A stretch of DNA of 64,000 bases from Lineus longissimus. Lineage: Eukaryota > Nemertea > Pilidiophora > Heteronemertea > Lineidae. The stretch lies in contig NC_088313.1 in NCBI RefSeq assembly GCF_910592395.1, forward strand, positions 5,334,501 through 5,398,500. Reading direction: 5' to 3'. Positions within the stretch are counted from its first letter, which is position 1; each line of letters opens with the position of its first letter. Made by a program: the position numbers and the translations under genes. Shown here piece by piece: positions 9,848 through 24,073 of this stretch. The notes beneath the pieces were generated by a model. That model worked only from the letters and a program-made list of their open reading frames with translations. It had not been told where the DNA came from and did no database searches.

Positions 9848-10746
9848 ATTAGAGGCGGCGATGCGTAGGTTACTTATAATATCACTGCGCCTACTATAAT
9901 GCGTCATATTTTGTGGTCAGAGGCATTATGTATGCCTTCGTCACAGCTTCGTCGCATTACAGATGTGGTTGGGGCGCCCATTACACGACGGAGTCTACGC
10001 GTAGACATACAGTTCACGCAGGCTCGCACTGAAACAGAAACGGACGCACATTCAAGAACTGCACGCAGACCAACATCGGAAGAAGAGAGTGCCGACTGGA
10101 CATCAAAGACGCCAACGGTTGGCAAGGTGTCTCATCACTAGGAACGCAGCGTGACGTCACGAGCTCTGACGTCACGAGCAGACTACTCCGAGGCTCCCTG
10201 ACGTCATGAGAGACGCCAGCGCCATCTCCCGAATCAGGACTGACGTCACTAGCAGCAACTTCCACGCCGGTCTGAACTCAAAAAGCGTCCTAGTATAAAC
10301 GCTTGGAAGCCAGTAGGCCTGCGCAGTGTTGGGCGGGGGGGGGGGGAGAGAGGGGAGGGATGATTTTCGACGGGCTTTAACCCGCGAATCACCTTTTTGA
10401 CCGCAACGGTTAATTTGAGCCCCAAAACCACACAAGCAAGCCAATTTGACTGAAACTTAATCATTTTCATCACTTTAAACACACCTTATTCTCAATATAA
10501 GAAGAAGTATATTTGAAATGGAAAATAACATTCAACTGGTATGGTGAGACCACCCATTCGTTTAAAACGGAACTATAACCGCGAGCTGATTGGTTAAATA
10601 CAGGTGCGGGACCTACAGGCCGGCCCCCTGGCTGCCATTTCCATTTCGCAAAATTCGATGGCCACCACATAAGGTAGCCTACATTTTCATTTTAACAATC
10701 GTACAAGGGAAGAAGAAACAAAATGATTGGGACATGAAGAGAAAAA

Positions 10747-10864
10747 GTCTACAACACGCGGTATTCCGAGGCGGTCACCCATCCACGTACTAACCACGCT
10801 CGACGTTGCTTGGCTTCGGTGATCGGACGAGAACCGGTGTTTTCAACGTGATATGGTCGTAGAC
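10747..10864 (-). rRNA. 5S ribosomal RNA, unit U11
   Basis: Consensus copy; spacer G16. Two clustered substitutions occur at about 10562-10565 in the downstream flank. Confidence 0.97.
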
Positions 10865-11767
10865 ATTAGAGGCGGCGATGCGTAGGTTACTTATAATATC
10901 ACTGCGCCTACTATAATGCGTCATATTTTGTGGTCAGAGGCATTATGTATGCCTACGTCACAGCTTCGTCGCATTACAGATGTGGTTGGGGCGCCCATTA
11001 CACGACGGAGTCTACGCGTAGACATACAGTTCACGCAGGCTCGCACTGAAACAGAAACGGACGCACATTCAAGAACTGCACGCAGACCAACATCGGAAGA
11101 AGAGAGTGCCGACTGGACATCAAAGACGCCAACGGTTGGCAAGGTGTCTCATCACTAGGAACGCAGCGTGACGTCACGAGCTCTGACGTCACGAGCAGAC
11201 TACTCCGAGGCTCCCTGACGTCATGAGAGACGCCAGCGCCATCTCCCGAATCAGGACTGACGTCACTAGCAGCAACTTCCACGCCGGTCTGAACTCAAAA
11301 AGCGTCCTAGTATAAACGCTTGGAAGCCAGTAGGCCTGCGCAGTGTTGGGCGGGGGGGGGGGGGGGGAGAGAGGGGAGGGATGATTTTCGACGGGCTTTA
11401 ACCCGCGAATCACCTTTTTGACCGCAACGGTTAATTTGAGCCCCAAAACCACACAAGCAAGCCAATTTGACTGAAACTTAATCATTTTCATCACTTTAAA
11501 CACACCTTATTCTCAATATAAGAAGAAGTATATTTGAAATGGAAAATAACATTCAACTGGTATGGTGAGACCACCCATTCGTCTCAAACGGAACTATAAC
11601 CGCGAGCTGATTGGTTAAATACAGGTGCGGGACCTACAGGCCGGCCCCCTGGCTGCCATTTCTATTTCGCAAAATTCGATGGCCACCACATAAGGTAGCC
11701 TACATTTTCATTTTAACAATCGTACAAGGGAAGAAGAAACAAAATGATTGGGACATGAAGAGAAAAA

Positions 11768-11885
11768 GTCTACAACACGCGGTATTCCGAGGCGGTCACC
11801 CATCCACGTACTAACCACGCTCGACGTTGCTTGGCTTCGGTGATCGGACGAGAACCGGTGTTTTCAACGTGATATGGTCGTAGAC
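11768..11885 (-). rRNA. 5S ribosomal RNA, unit U12
   Basis: Consensus copy; spacer G9. Confidence 0.97.
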
Positions 11886-12781
11886 ATTAGAGGCGGCGAT
11901 GCGTAGGTTACTTATAATATCACTGCGCCTACTATAATGCGTCATATTTTGTGGTCAGAGGCATTATGTATGCCTACGTCACAGCTTCGTCGCATTACAG
12001 ATGTGGTTGGGGCGCCCATTACACGACGGAGTCTACGCGTAGACATACAGTTCACGCAGGCTCGCACTGAAACAGAAACGGACGCACATTCAAGAACTGC
12101 ACGCAGACCAACATCGGAAGAAGAGAGTGCCGACTGGACATCAAAGACGCCAACGGTTGGCAAGGTGTCTCATCACTAGGAACGCAGCGTGACGTCACGA
12201 GCTCTGACGTCACGAGCAGACTACTCCGAGGCTCCCTGACGTCATGAGAGACGCCAGCGCCATCTCCCGAATCAGGACTGACGTCACTAGCAGCAACTTC
12301 CACGCCGGTCTGAACTCAAAAAGCGTCCTAGTATAAACGCTTGGAAGCCAGTAGGCCTGCGCAGTGTTGGGCGGGGGGGGGAGAGAGGGGAGGGATGATT
12401 TTCGACGGGCTTTAACCCGCGAATCACCTTTTTGACCGCAACGGTTAATTTGAGCCCCAAAACCACACAAGCAAGCCAATTTGACTGAAACTTAATCATT
12501 TTCATCACTTTAAACACACCTTATTCTCAATATAAGAAGAAGTATATTTGAAATGGAAAATAACATTCAACTGGTATGGTGAGACCACCCATTCGTCTCA
12601 AACGGAACAATAACCGCGAGCTGATTGGTTAAATACAGGTGCGGGACCTACAGGCCGGCCCGCTGGCTGCCATTTCCATTTCGCAAAATTCGATGGCCAC
12701 CACATAAGGTAGCCTACATTTTCATTTTAACAATCGTACAAGGGAAGAAGAAACAAAATGATTGGGACATGAAGAGAAAAA

Positions 12782-12899
12782 GTCTACAACACGCGGTATT
12801 CCGAGGCGGTCACCCATCCACGTACTAACCACGCTCGACGTTGCTTGGCTTCGGTGATCGGACGAGAACCGGTGTTTTCAACGTGATATGGTCGTAGAC
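12782..12899 (-). rRNA. 5S ribosomal RNA, unit U13
   Basis: Consensus copy; spacer G11 with one extra GA repeat after it. Confidence 0.97.
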
Positions 12900-13799
12900 A
12901 TTAGAGGCGGCGATGCGTAGGTTACTTATAATATCACTGCGCCTACTATAATGCGTCATATTTTGTGGTCAGAGGCATTATGTATGCCTACGTCACAGCT
13001 TCGTCGCATTACAGATGTGGTTGGGGCGCCCATTACACGACGGAGTCTACGCGTAGACATACAGTTCACGCAGGCTCGCACTGAAACAGAAACGGACGCA
13101 CATTCAAGAACTGCACGCAGACCAACATCGGAAGAAGAGAGTGCCGACTGGACATCAAAGACGCCAACGGTTGGCAAGGTGTCTCATCACTAGGAACGCA
13201 GCGTGACGTCACGAGCTCTGACGTCACGAGCAGACTACTCCGAGGCTCCCTGACGTCATGAGAGACGCCAGCGCCATCTCCCGAATCAGGACTGACGTCA
13301 CTAGCAGCAACTTCCACGCCGGTCTGAACTCAAAAAGCGTCCTAGTATAAACGCTTGGAAGCCAGTAGGCCTGCGCAGTGTTGGGCGGGGGGGGGGGAGA
13401 GAGAGGGGAGGGATGATTTTCGACGGGCTTTAACCCGCGAATCACCTTTTTGACCGCAACGGTTAATTTGAGCCCCAAAACCACACAAGCAAGCCAATTT
13501 GACTGAAACTTAATCATTTTCATCACTTTAAACACACCTTATTCTCAATATAAGAAGAAGTATATTTGAAATGGAAAATAACATTCAACTGGTATGGTGA
13601 GACCACCCATTCGTCTCAAACGGAACTATAACCGCGAGCTGATTGGTTAAATACAGGTGCGGGACCTACAGGCCGGCCCCCTGGCTGCCATTTCCATTTC
13701 GCAAAATTCGATGGCCACCACATAAGGTAGCCTACATTTTCATTTTAACAATCGTACAAGGGAAGAAGAAACAAAATGATTGGGACATGAAGAGAAAAA

Positions 13800-13917
13800 G
13801 TCTACAACACGCGGTATTCCGAGGCGGTCACCCATCCACGTACTAACCACGCTCGACGTTGCTTGGCTTCGGTGATCGGACGAGAACCGGTGTTTTCAAC
13901 GTGATATGGTCGTAGAC
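13800..13917 (-). rRNA. 5S ribosomal RNA, unit U14
   Basis: Consensus copy; spacer G11, with an A interruption of the GA tail replaced by G. Confidence 0.97.
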
Positions 13918-14815
13918 ATTAGAGGCGGCGATGCGTAGGTTACTTATAATATCACTGCGCCTACTATAATGCGTCATATTTTGTGGTCAGAGGCATTATG
14001 TATGCCTACGTCACAGCTTCGTCGCATTACAGATGTGGTTGGGGCGCCCATTACACGACGGAGTCTACGCGTAGACATACAGTTCACGCAGGCTCGCACT
14101 GAAACAGAAACGGACGCACATTCAAGAACTGCACGCAGACCAACATCGGAAGAAGAGAGTGCCGACTGGACATCAAAGACGCCAACGGTTGGCAAGGTGT
14201 CTCATCACTAGGAACGCAGCGTGACGTCACGAGCTCTGACGTCACGAGCAGACTACTCCGAGGCTCCCTGACGTCATGAGAGACGCCAGCGCCATCTCCC
14301 GAATCAGGACTGACGTCACTAGCAGCAACTTCCACGCCGGTCTGAACTCAAAAAGCGTCCTAGTATAAACGCTTGGAAGCCAGTAGGCCTGCGCAGTGTT
14401 GGGCGGGGGGGGGGGAGAGAGGGGGGGGATGATTTTCGACGGGCTTTAACCCGCGAATCACCTTTTTGACCGCAACGGTTAATTTGAGCCCCAAAACCAC
14501 ACAAGCAAGCCAATTTGACTGAAACTTAATCATTTTCATCACTTTAAACACACCTTATTCTCAATATAAGAAGAAGTATATTTGAAATGGAAAATAACAT
14601 TCAACTGGTATGGTGAGACCACCCATTCGTCTCAAACGGAACTATAACCGCGAGCTGATTGGTTAAATACAGGTGCGGGACCTACAGGCCGGCCCCCTGG
14701 CTGCCATTTCCATTTCGCAAAATTCGATGGCCACCACATAAGGTAGCCTACATTTTCATTTTAACAATCGTACAAGGGAAGAAGAAACAAAATGATTGGG
14801 ACATGAAGAGAAAAA

Positions 14816-14933
14816 GTCTACAACACGCGGTATTCCGAGGCGGTCACCCATCCACGTACTAACCACGCTCGACGTTGCTTGGCTTCGGTGATCGGACGAG
14901 AACCGGTGTTTTCAACGTGATATGGTCGTAGAC
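14816..14933 (-). rRNA. 5S ribosomal RNA, unit U15
   Basis: Consensus copy; spacer G10 with one GA repeat fewer. Confidence 0.97.
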
Positions 14934-15828
14934 ATTAGAGGCGGCGATGCGTAGGTTACTTATAATATCACTGCGCCTACTATAATGCGTCATATTTTGT
15001 GGTCAGAGGCATTATGTATGCCTACGTCACAGCTTCGTCGCATTACAGATGTGGTTGGGGCGCCCATTACACGACGGAGTCTACGCGTAGACATACAGTT
15101 CACGCAGGCTCGCACTGAAACAGAAACGGACGCACATTCAAGAACTGCACGCAGACCAACATCGGAAGAAGAGAGTGCCGACTGGACATCAAAGACGCCA
15201 ACGGTTGGCAAGGTGTCTCATCACTAGGAACGCAGCGTGACGTCACGAGCTCTGACGTCACGAGCAGACTACTCCGAGGCTCCCTGACGTCATGAGAGAC
15301 GCCAGCGCCATCTCCCGAATCAGGACTGACGTCACTAGCAGCAACTTCCACGCCGGTCTGAACTCAAAAAGCGTCCTAGTATAAACGCTTGGAAGCCAGT
15401 AGGCCTGCGCAGTGTTGGGCGGGGGGGGGGAGAGGGGAGGGATGATTTTCGACGGGCTTTAACCCGCGAATCACCTTTTTGACCGCAACGGTTAATTTGA
15501 GCCCCAAAACCACACAAGCAAGCCAATTTGACTGAAACTTAATCATTTTCATCACTTTAAACACACCTTATTCTCAATATAAGAAGAAGTATATTTGAAA
15601 TGGAAAATAACATTCAACTGGTATGGTGAGACCACCCATTCGTCTCAAACGGAACTATAACCGCGAGCTGATTGGTTAAATACAGGTGCGGGACCTACAG
15701 GCCGGCCCCCTGGCTGCCATTTCCATTTCGCAAAATTCGATGGCCACCACATAAGGTAGCCTACATTTTCATTTTAACAATCGTACAAGGGAAGAAGAAA
15801 CAAAATGATTGGGACATGAAGAGAAAAA

Positions 15829-15946
15829 GTCTACAACACGCGGTATTCCGAGGCGGTCACCCATCCACGTACTAACCACGCTCGACGTTGCTTGGCTTCG
15901 GTGATCGGACGAGAACCGGTGTTTTCAACGTGATATGGTCGTAGAC
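15829..15946 (-). rRNA. 5S ribosomal RNA, unit U16
   Basis: Consensus copy; spacer G10. Confidence 0.97.
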
Positions 15947-16843
15947 ATTAGAGGCGGCGATGCGTAGGTTACTTATAATATCACTGCGCCTACTATAATG
16001 CGTCATATTTTGTGGTCAGAGGCATTATGTATGCCTACGTCACAGCTTCGTCGCATTACAGATGTGGTTGGGGCGCCCATTACACGACGGAGTCTACGCG
16101 TAGACATACAGTTCACGCAGGCTCGCACTGAAACAGAAACGGACGCACATTCAAGAACTGCACGCAGACCAACATCGGAAGAAGAGAGTGCCGACTGGAC
16201 ATCAAAGACGCCAACGGTTGGCAAGGTGTCTCATCACTAGGAACGCAGCGTGACGTCACGAGCTCTGACGTCACGAGCAGACTACTCCGAGGCTCCCTGA
16301 CGTCATGAGAGACGCCAGCGCCATCTCCCGAATCAGGACTGACGTCACTAGCAGCAACTTCCACGCCGGTCTGAACTCAAAAAGCGTCCTAGTATAAACG
16401 CTTGGAAGCCAGTAGGCCTGCGCAGTGTTGGGCGGGGGGGGGGAGAGAGGGGAGGGATGATTTTCGACGGGCTTTAACCCGCGAATCACCTTTTTGACCG
16501 CAACGGTTAATTTGAGCCCCAAAACCACACAAGCAAGCCAATTTGACTGAAACTTAATCATTTTCATCACTTTAAACACACCTTATTCTCAATATAAGAA
16601 GAAGTATATTTGAAATGGAAAATAACATTCAACTGGTATGGTGAGACCACCCATTCGTCTCAAACGGAACTATAACCGCGAGCTGATTGGTTAAATACAG
16701 GTGCGGGACCTACAGGCCGGCCCCCTGGCTGCCATTTCCATTTCGCAAAATTCGATGGCCACCACATAAGGTAGCCTACATTTTCATTTTAACAATCGTA
16801 CAAGGGAAGAAGAAACAAAATGATTGGGACATGAAGAGAAAAA

Positions 16844-16961
16844 GTCTACAACACGCGGTATTCCGAGGCGGTCACCCATCCACGTACTAACCACGCTCGA
16901 CGTTGCTTGGCTTCGGTGATCGGACGAGAACCGGTGTTTTCAACGTGATATGGTCGTAGAC
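16844..16961 (-). rRNA. 5S ribosomal RNA, unit U17
   Basis: Consensus copy; spacer G10. Confidence 0.97.
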
Positions 16962-17858
16962 ATTAGAGGCGGCGATGCGTAGGTTACTTATAATATCACT
17001 GCGCCTACTATAATGCGTCATATTTTGTGGTCAGAGGCATTATGTATGCCTACGTCACAGCTTCGTCGCATTACAGATGTGGTTGGGGCGCCCATTACAC
17101 GACGGAGTCTACGCGTAGACATACAGTTCACGCAGGCTCGCACTGAAACAGAAACGGACGCACATTCAAGAACTGCACGCAGACCAACATCGGAAGAAGA
17201 GAGTGCCGACTGGACATCAAAGACGCCAACGGTTGGCAAGGTGTCTCATCACTAGGAACGCAGCGTGACGTCACGAGCTCTGACGTCACGAGCAGACTAC
17301 TCCGAGGCTCCCTGACGTCATGAGAGACGCCAGCGCCATCTCCCGAATCAGGACTGACGTCACTAGCAGCAACTTCCACGCCGGTCTGAACTCAAAAAGC
17401 GTCCTAGTATAAACGCTTGGAAGCCAGTAGGCCTGCGCAGTGTTGGGCGGGGGGGGGGAGAGAGGGGAGGGATGATTTTCGACGGGCTTTAACCCGCGAA
17501 TCACCTTTTTGACCGCAACGGTTAATTTGAGCCCCAAAACCACACAAGCAAGCCAATTTGACTGAAACTTAATCATTTTCATCACTTTAAACACACCTTA
17601 TTCTCAATATAAGAAGAAGTATATTTGAAGTGGAAAATAACATTCAACTGGTATGGTGAGACCACCCATTCGTCTCAAACGGAACTATAACCGCGAGCTG
17701 ATTGGTTAAATACAGGTGCGGGACCTACAGGCCGGCCCCCTGGCTGCCATTTCCATTTCGCAAAATTCGATGGCCACCACATAAGGTAGCCTACATTTTC
17801 ATTTTAACAATCGTACAAGGGAAGAAGAAACAAAATGATTGGGACATGAAGAGAAAAA

Positions 17859-17976
17859 GTCTACAACACGCGGTATTCCGAGGCGGTCACCCATCCACGT
17901 ACTAACCACGCTCGACGTTGCTTGGCTTCGGTGATCGGACGAGAACCGGTGTTTTCAACGTGATATGGTCGTAGAC
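17859..17976 (-). rRNA. 5S ribosomal RNA, unit U18
   Basis: Consensus copy; spacer G10; T to A in the spacer palindrome at about 18125. Confidence 0.97.
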
Positions 17977-18873
17977 ATTAGAGGCGGCGATGCGTAGGTT
18001 ACTTATAATATCACTGCGCCTACTATAATGCGTCATATTTTGTGGTCAGAGGCATTATGTATGCCTACGTCACAGCTTCGTCGCATTACAGATGTGGTTG
18101 GGGCGCCCATTACACGACGGAGTCAACGCGTAGACATACAGTTCACGCAGGCTCGCACTGAAACAGAAACGGACGCACATTCAAGAACTGCACGCAGACC
18201 AACATCGGAAGAAGAGAGTGCCGACTGGACATCAAAGACGCCAACGGTTGGCAAGGTGTCTCATCACTAGGAACGCAGCGTGACGTCACGAGCTCTGACG
18301 TCACGAGCAGACTACTCCGAGGCTCCCTGACGTCATGAGAGACGCCAGCGCCATCTCCCGAATCAGGACTGACGTCACTAGCAGCAACTTCCACGCCGGT
18401 CTGAACTCAAAAAGCGTCCTAGTATAAACGCTTGGAAGCCAGTAGGCCTGCGCAGTGTTGGGCGGGGGGGGGGAGAGAGGGGAGGGATGATTTTCGACGG
18501 GCTTTAACCCGCGAATCACCTTTTTGACCGCAACGGTTAATTTGAGCCCCAAAACCACACAAGCAAGCCAATTTGACTGAAACTTAATCATTTTCATCAC
18601 TTTAAACACACCTTATTCTCAATATAAGAAGAAGTATATTTGAAATGGAAAATAACATTCAACTGGTATGGTGAGACCACCCATTCGTCTCAAACGGAAC
18701 TATAACCGCGAGCTGATTGGTTAAATACAGGTGCGGGACCTACAGGCCGGCCCCCTGGCTGCCATTTCCATTTCGCAAAATTCGATGGCCACCACATAAG
18801 GTAGCCTACATTTTCATTTTAACAATCGTACAAGGGAAGAAGAAACAAAATGATTGGGACATGAAGAGAAAAA

Positions 18874-18991
18874 GTCTACAACACGCGGTATTCCGAGGCG
18901 GTCACCCATCCACGTACTAACCACGCTCGACGTTGCTTGGCTTCGGTGATCGGACGAGAACCGGTGTTTTCAACGTGATATGGTCGTAGAC
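18874..18991 (-). rRNA. 5S ribosomal RNA, unit U19
   Basis: Consensus copy; one substitution just upstream of the gene start (within 18992-19000); spacer G13. Confidence 0.97.
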
Positions 18992-19891
18992 ATTATAGGC
19001 GGCGATGCGTAGGTTACTTATAATATCACTGCGCCTACTATAATGCGTCATATTTTGTGGTCAGAGGCATTATGTATGCCTACGTCACAGCTTCGTCGCA
19101 TTACAGATGTGGTTGGGGCGCCCATTACACGACGGAGTCTACGCGTAGACATACAGTTCACGCAGGCTCGCACTGAAACAGAAACGGACGCACATTCAAG
19201 AACTGCACGCAGACCAACATCGGAAGAAGAGAGTGCCGACTGGACATCAAAGACGCCAACGGTTGGCAAGGTGTCTCATCACTAGGAACGCAGCGTGACG
19301 TCACGAGCTCTGACGTCACGAGCAGACTACTCCGAGGCTCCCTGACGTCATGAGAGACGCCAGCGCCATCTCCCGAATCAGGACTGACGTCACTAGCAGC
19401 AACTTCCACGCCGGTCTGAACTCAAAAAGCGTCCTAGTATAAACGCTTGGAAGCCAGTAGGCCTGCGCAGTGTTGGGCGGGGGGGGGGGGGAGAGAGGGG
19501 AGGGATGATTTTCGACGGGCTTTAACCCGCGAATCACCTTTTTGATCGCAACGGTTAATTTGAGCCCCAAAACCACACAAGCAAGCCAATTTGACTGAAA
19601 CTTAATCATTTTCATCACTTTAAACACACCTTATTCTCAATATAAGAAGAAGTATATTTGAAATGGAAAATAACATTCAACTGGTATGGTGAGACCACCC
19701 ATTCGTCTCAAACGGAACTATAACCGCGAGCTGATTGGTTAAATACAGGTGCGGGACCTACAGGCCGGCCCCCTGGCTGCCATTTCCATTTCGCAAAATT
19801 CGATGGCCACCACATAAGGTAGCCTACATTTTCATTTTAACAATCGTACAAGGGAAGAAGAAACAAAATGATTGGGACATGAAGAGAAAAA

Positions 19892-20009
19892 GTCTACAAC
19901 ACGCGGTATTCCGAGGCGGTCACCCATCCACGTACTAACCACGCTCGACGTTGCTTGGCTTCGGTGATCGGACGAGAACCGGTGTTTTCAACGTGATATG
20001 GTCGTAGAC
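19892..20009 (-). rRNA. 5S ribosomal RNA, unit U20
   Basis: Consensus copy; spacer G12 and a 4-bp deletion at about 20480 just after the plus-strand TATAAA. Confidence 0.97.
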
Positions 20010-20904
20010 ATTAGAGGCGGCGATGCGTAGGTTACTTATAATATCACTGCGCCTACTATAATGCGTCATATTTTGTGGTCAGAGGCATTATGTATGCCTA
20101 CGTCACAGCTTCGTCGCATTACAGATGTGGTTGGGGCGCCCATTACACGACGGAGTCTACGCGTAGACATACAGTTCACGCAGGCTCGCACTGAAACAGA
20201 AACGGACGCACATTCAAGAACTGCACGCAGACCAACATCGGAAGAAGAGAGTGCCGACTGGACATCAAAGACGCCAACGGTTGGCAAGGTGTCTCATCAC
20301 TAGGAACGCAGCGTGACGTCACGAGCTCTGACGTCACGAGCAGACTACTCCGAGGCTCCCTGACGTCATGAGAGACGCCAGCGCCATCTCCCGAATCAGG
20401 ACTGACGTCACTAGCAGCAACTTCCACGCCGGTCTGAACTCAAAAAGCGTCCTAGTATAAACGCTTGGAAGCCAGTAGGCGCAGTGTTGGGCGGGGGGGG
20501 GGGGAGAGAGGGGAGGGATGATTTTCGACGGGCTTTAACCCGCGAATCACCTTTTTGACCGCAACGGTTAATTTGAGCCCCAAAACCACACAAGCAAGCC
20601 AATTTGACTGAAACTTAATCATTTTCATCACTTTAAACACACCTTATTCTCAATATAAGAAGAAGTATATTTGAAATGGAAAATAACATTCAACTGGTAT
20701 GGTGAGACCACCCATTCGTCTCAAACGGAACTATAACCGCGAGCTGATTGGTTAAATACAGGTGCGGGACCTACAGGCCGGCCCCCTGGCTGCCATTTCC
20801 ATTTCGCAAAATTCGATGGCCACCACATAAGGTAGCCTACATTTTCATTTTAACAATCGTACAAGGGAAGAAGAAACAAAATGATTGGGACATGAAGAGA
20901 AAAA

Positions 20905-21022
20905 GTCTACAACACGCGGTATTCCGAGGCGGTCACCCATCCACGTACTAACCACGCTCGACGTTGCTTGGCTTCGGTGATCGGACGAGAACCGGTGTTT
21001 TCAACGTGATATGGTCGTAGAC
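20905..21022 (-). rRNA. 5S ribosomal RNA, unit U21
   Basis: Consensus copy; spacer G10; a 4-bp deletion at 21418/21419 removes the core of the fourth CRE. Confidence 0.97.
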
Positions 21023-21915
21023 ATTAGAGGCGGCGATGCGTAGGTTACTTATAATATCACTGCGCCTACTATAATGCGTCATATTTTGTGGTCAGAGGCA
21101 TTATGTATGCCTACGTCACAGCTTCGTCGCATTACAGATGTGGTTGGGGCGCCCATTACACGACGGAGTCTACGCGTAGACATACAGTTCACGCAGGCTC
21201 GCACTGAAACAGAAACGGACGCACATTCAAGAACTGCACGCAGACCAACATCGGAAGAAGAGAGTGCCGACTGGACATCAAAGACGCCAACGGTTGGCAA
21301 GGTGTCTCATCACTAGGAACGCAGCGTGACGTCACGAGCTCTGACGTCACGAGCAGACTACTCCGAGGCTCCCTGACGTCATGAGAGACGCCAGCGCCAT
21401 CTCCCGAATCAGGACTGAACTAGCAGCAACTTCCACGCCGGTCTGAACTCAAAAAGCGTCCTAGTATAAACGCTTGGAAGCCAGTAGGCCTGCGCAGTGT
21501 TGGGCGGGGGGGGGGAGAGAGGGGAGGGATGATTTTCGACGGGCTTTAACCCGCGAATCACCTTTTTGACCGCAACGGTTAATTTGAGCCCCAAAACCAC
21601 ACAAGCAAGCCAATTTGACTGAAACTTAATCATTTTCATCACTTTAAACACACCTTATTCTCAATATAAGAAGAAGTATATTTGAAATGGAAAATAACAT
21701 TCAACTGGTATGGTGAGACCACCCATTCGTCTCAAACGGAACTATAACCGCGAGCTGATTGGTTAAATACAGGTGCGGGACCTACAGGCCGGCCCCCTGG
21801 CTGCCATTTCCATTTCGCAAAATTCGATGGCCACCACATAAGGTAGCCTACATTTTCATTTTAACAATCGTACAAGGGAAGAAGAAACAAAATGATTGGG
21901 ACATGAAGAGAAAAA

Positions 21916-22033
21916 GTCTACAACACGCGGTATTCCGAGGCGGTCACCCATCCACGTACTAACCACGCTCGACGTTGCTTGGCTTCGGTGATCGGACGAG
22001 AACCGGTGTTTTCAACGTGATATGGTCGTAGAC
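21916..22033 (-). rRNA. 5S ribosomal RNA, unit U22
   Basis: Consensus copy; spacer G15. Confidence 0.97.
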
Positions 22034-22935
22034 ATTAGAGGCGGCGATGCGTAGGTTACTTATAATATCACTGCGCCTACTATAATGCGTCATATTTTGT
22101 GGTCAGAGGCATTATGTATGCCTACGTCACAGCTTCGTCGCATTACAGATGTGGTTGGGGCGCCCATTACACGACGGAGTCTACGCGTAGACATACAGTT
22201 CACGCAGGCTCGCACTGAAACAGAAACGGACGCACATTCAAGAACTGCACGCAGACCAACATCGGAAGAAGAGAGTGCCGACTGGACATCAAAGACGCCA
22301 ACGGTTGGCAAGGTGTCTCATCACTAGGAACGCAGCGTGACGTCACGAGCTCTGACGTCACGAGCAGACTACTCCGAGGCTCCCTGACGTCATGAGAGAC
22401 GCCAGCGCCATCTCCCGAATCAGGACTGACGTCACTAGCAGCAACTTCCACGCCGGTCTGAACTCAAAAAGCGTCCTAGTATAAACGCTTGGAAGCCAGT
22501 AGGCCTGCGCAGTGTTGGGCGGGGGGGGGGGGGGGAGAGAGGGGAGGGATGATTTTCGACGGGCTTTAACCCGCGAATCACCTTTTTGACCGCAACGGTT
22601 AATTTGAGCCCCAAAACCACACAAGCAAGCCAATTTGACTGAAACTTAATCATTTTCATCACTTTAAACACACCTTATTCTCAATATAAGAAGAAGTATA
22701 TTTGAAATGGAAAATAACATTCAACTGGTATGGTGAGACCACCCATTCGTCTCAAACGGAACTATAACCGCGAGCTGATTGGTTAAATACAGGTGCGGGA
22801 CCTACAGGCCGGCCCCCTGGCTGCCATTTCCATTTCGCAAAATTCGATGGCCACCACATAAGGTAGCCTACATTTTCATTTTAACAATCGTACAAGGGAA
22901 GAAGAAACAAAATGATTGGGACATGAAGAGAAAAA

Positions 22936-23053
22936 GTCTACAACACGCGGTATTCCGAGGCGGTCACCCATCCACGTACTAACCACGCTCGACGTTGCTT
23001 GGCTTCGGTGATCGGACGAGAACCGGTGTTTTCAACGTGATATGGTCGTAGAC
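22936..23053 (-). rRNA. 5S ribosomal RNA, unit U23
   Basis: Consensus copy; spacer G15; A to G at 23301. Confidence 0.97.
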
Positions 23054-23955
23054 ATTAGAGGCGGCGATGCGTAGGTTACTTATAATATCACTGCGCCTAC
23101 TATAATGCGTCATATTTTGTGGTCAGAGGCATTATGTATGCCTACGTCACAGCTTCGTCGCATTACAGATGTGGTTGGGGCGCCCATTACACGACGGAGT
23201 CTACGCGTAGACATACAGTTCACGCAGGCTCGCACTGAAACAGAAACGGACGCACATTCAAGAACTGCACGCAGACCAACATCGGAAGAAGAGAGTGCCG
23301 GCTGGACATCAAAGACGCCAACGGTTGGCAAGGTGTCTCATCACTAGGAACGCAGCGTGACGTCACGAGCTCTGACGTCACGAGCAGACTACTCCGAGGC
23401 TCCCTGACGTCATGAGAGACGCCAGCGCCATCTCCCGAATCAGGACTGACGTCACTAGCAGCAACTTCCACGCCGGTCTGAACTCAAAAAGCGTCCTAGT
23501 ATAAACGCTTGGAAGCCAGTAGGCCTGCGCAGTGTTGGGCGGGGGGGGGGGGGGGAGAGAGGGGAGGGATGATTTTCGACGGGCTTTAACCCGCGAATCA
23601 CCTTTTTGACCGCAACGGTTAATTTGAGCCCCAAAACCACACAAGCAAGCCAATTTGACTGAAACTTAATCATTTTCATCACTTTAAACACACCTTATTC
23701 TCAATATAAGAAGAAGTATATTTGAAATGGAAAATAACATTCAACTGGTATGGTGAGACCACCCATTCGTCTCAAACGGAACTATAACCGCGAGCTGATT
23801 GGTTAAATACAGGTGCGGGACCTACAGGCCGGCCCCCTGGCTGCCATTTCCATTTCGCAAAATTCGATGGCCACCACATAAGGTAGCCTACATTTTCATT
23901 TTAACAATCGTACAAGGGAAGAAGAAACAAAATGATTGGGACATGAAGAGAAAAA

Positions 23956-24073
23956 GTCTACAACACGCGGTATTCCGAGGCGGTCACCCATCCACGTACT
24001 AACCACGCTCGACGTTGCTTGGCTTCGGTGATCGGACGAGAACCGGTGTTTTCAACGTGATATGGTCGTAGAC
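23956..24073 (-). rRNA. 5S ribosomal RNA, unit U24
   Basis: Consensus copy; spacer G8. Confidence 0.97.
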
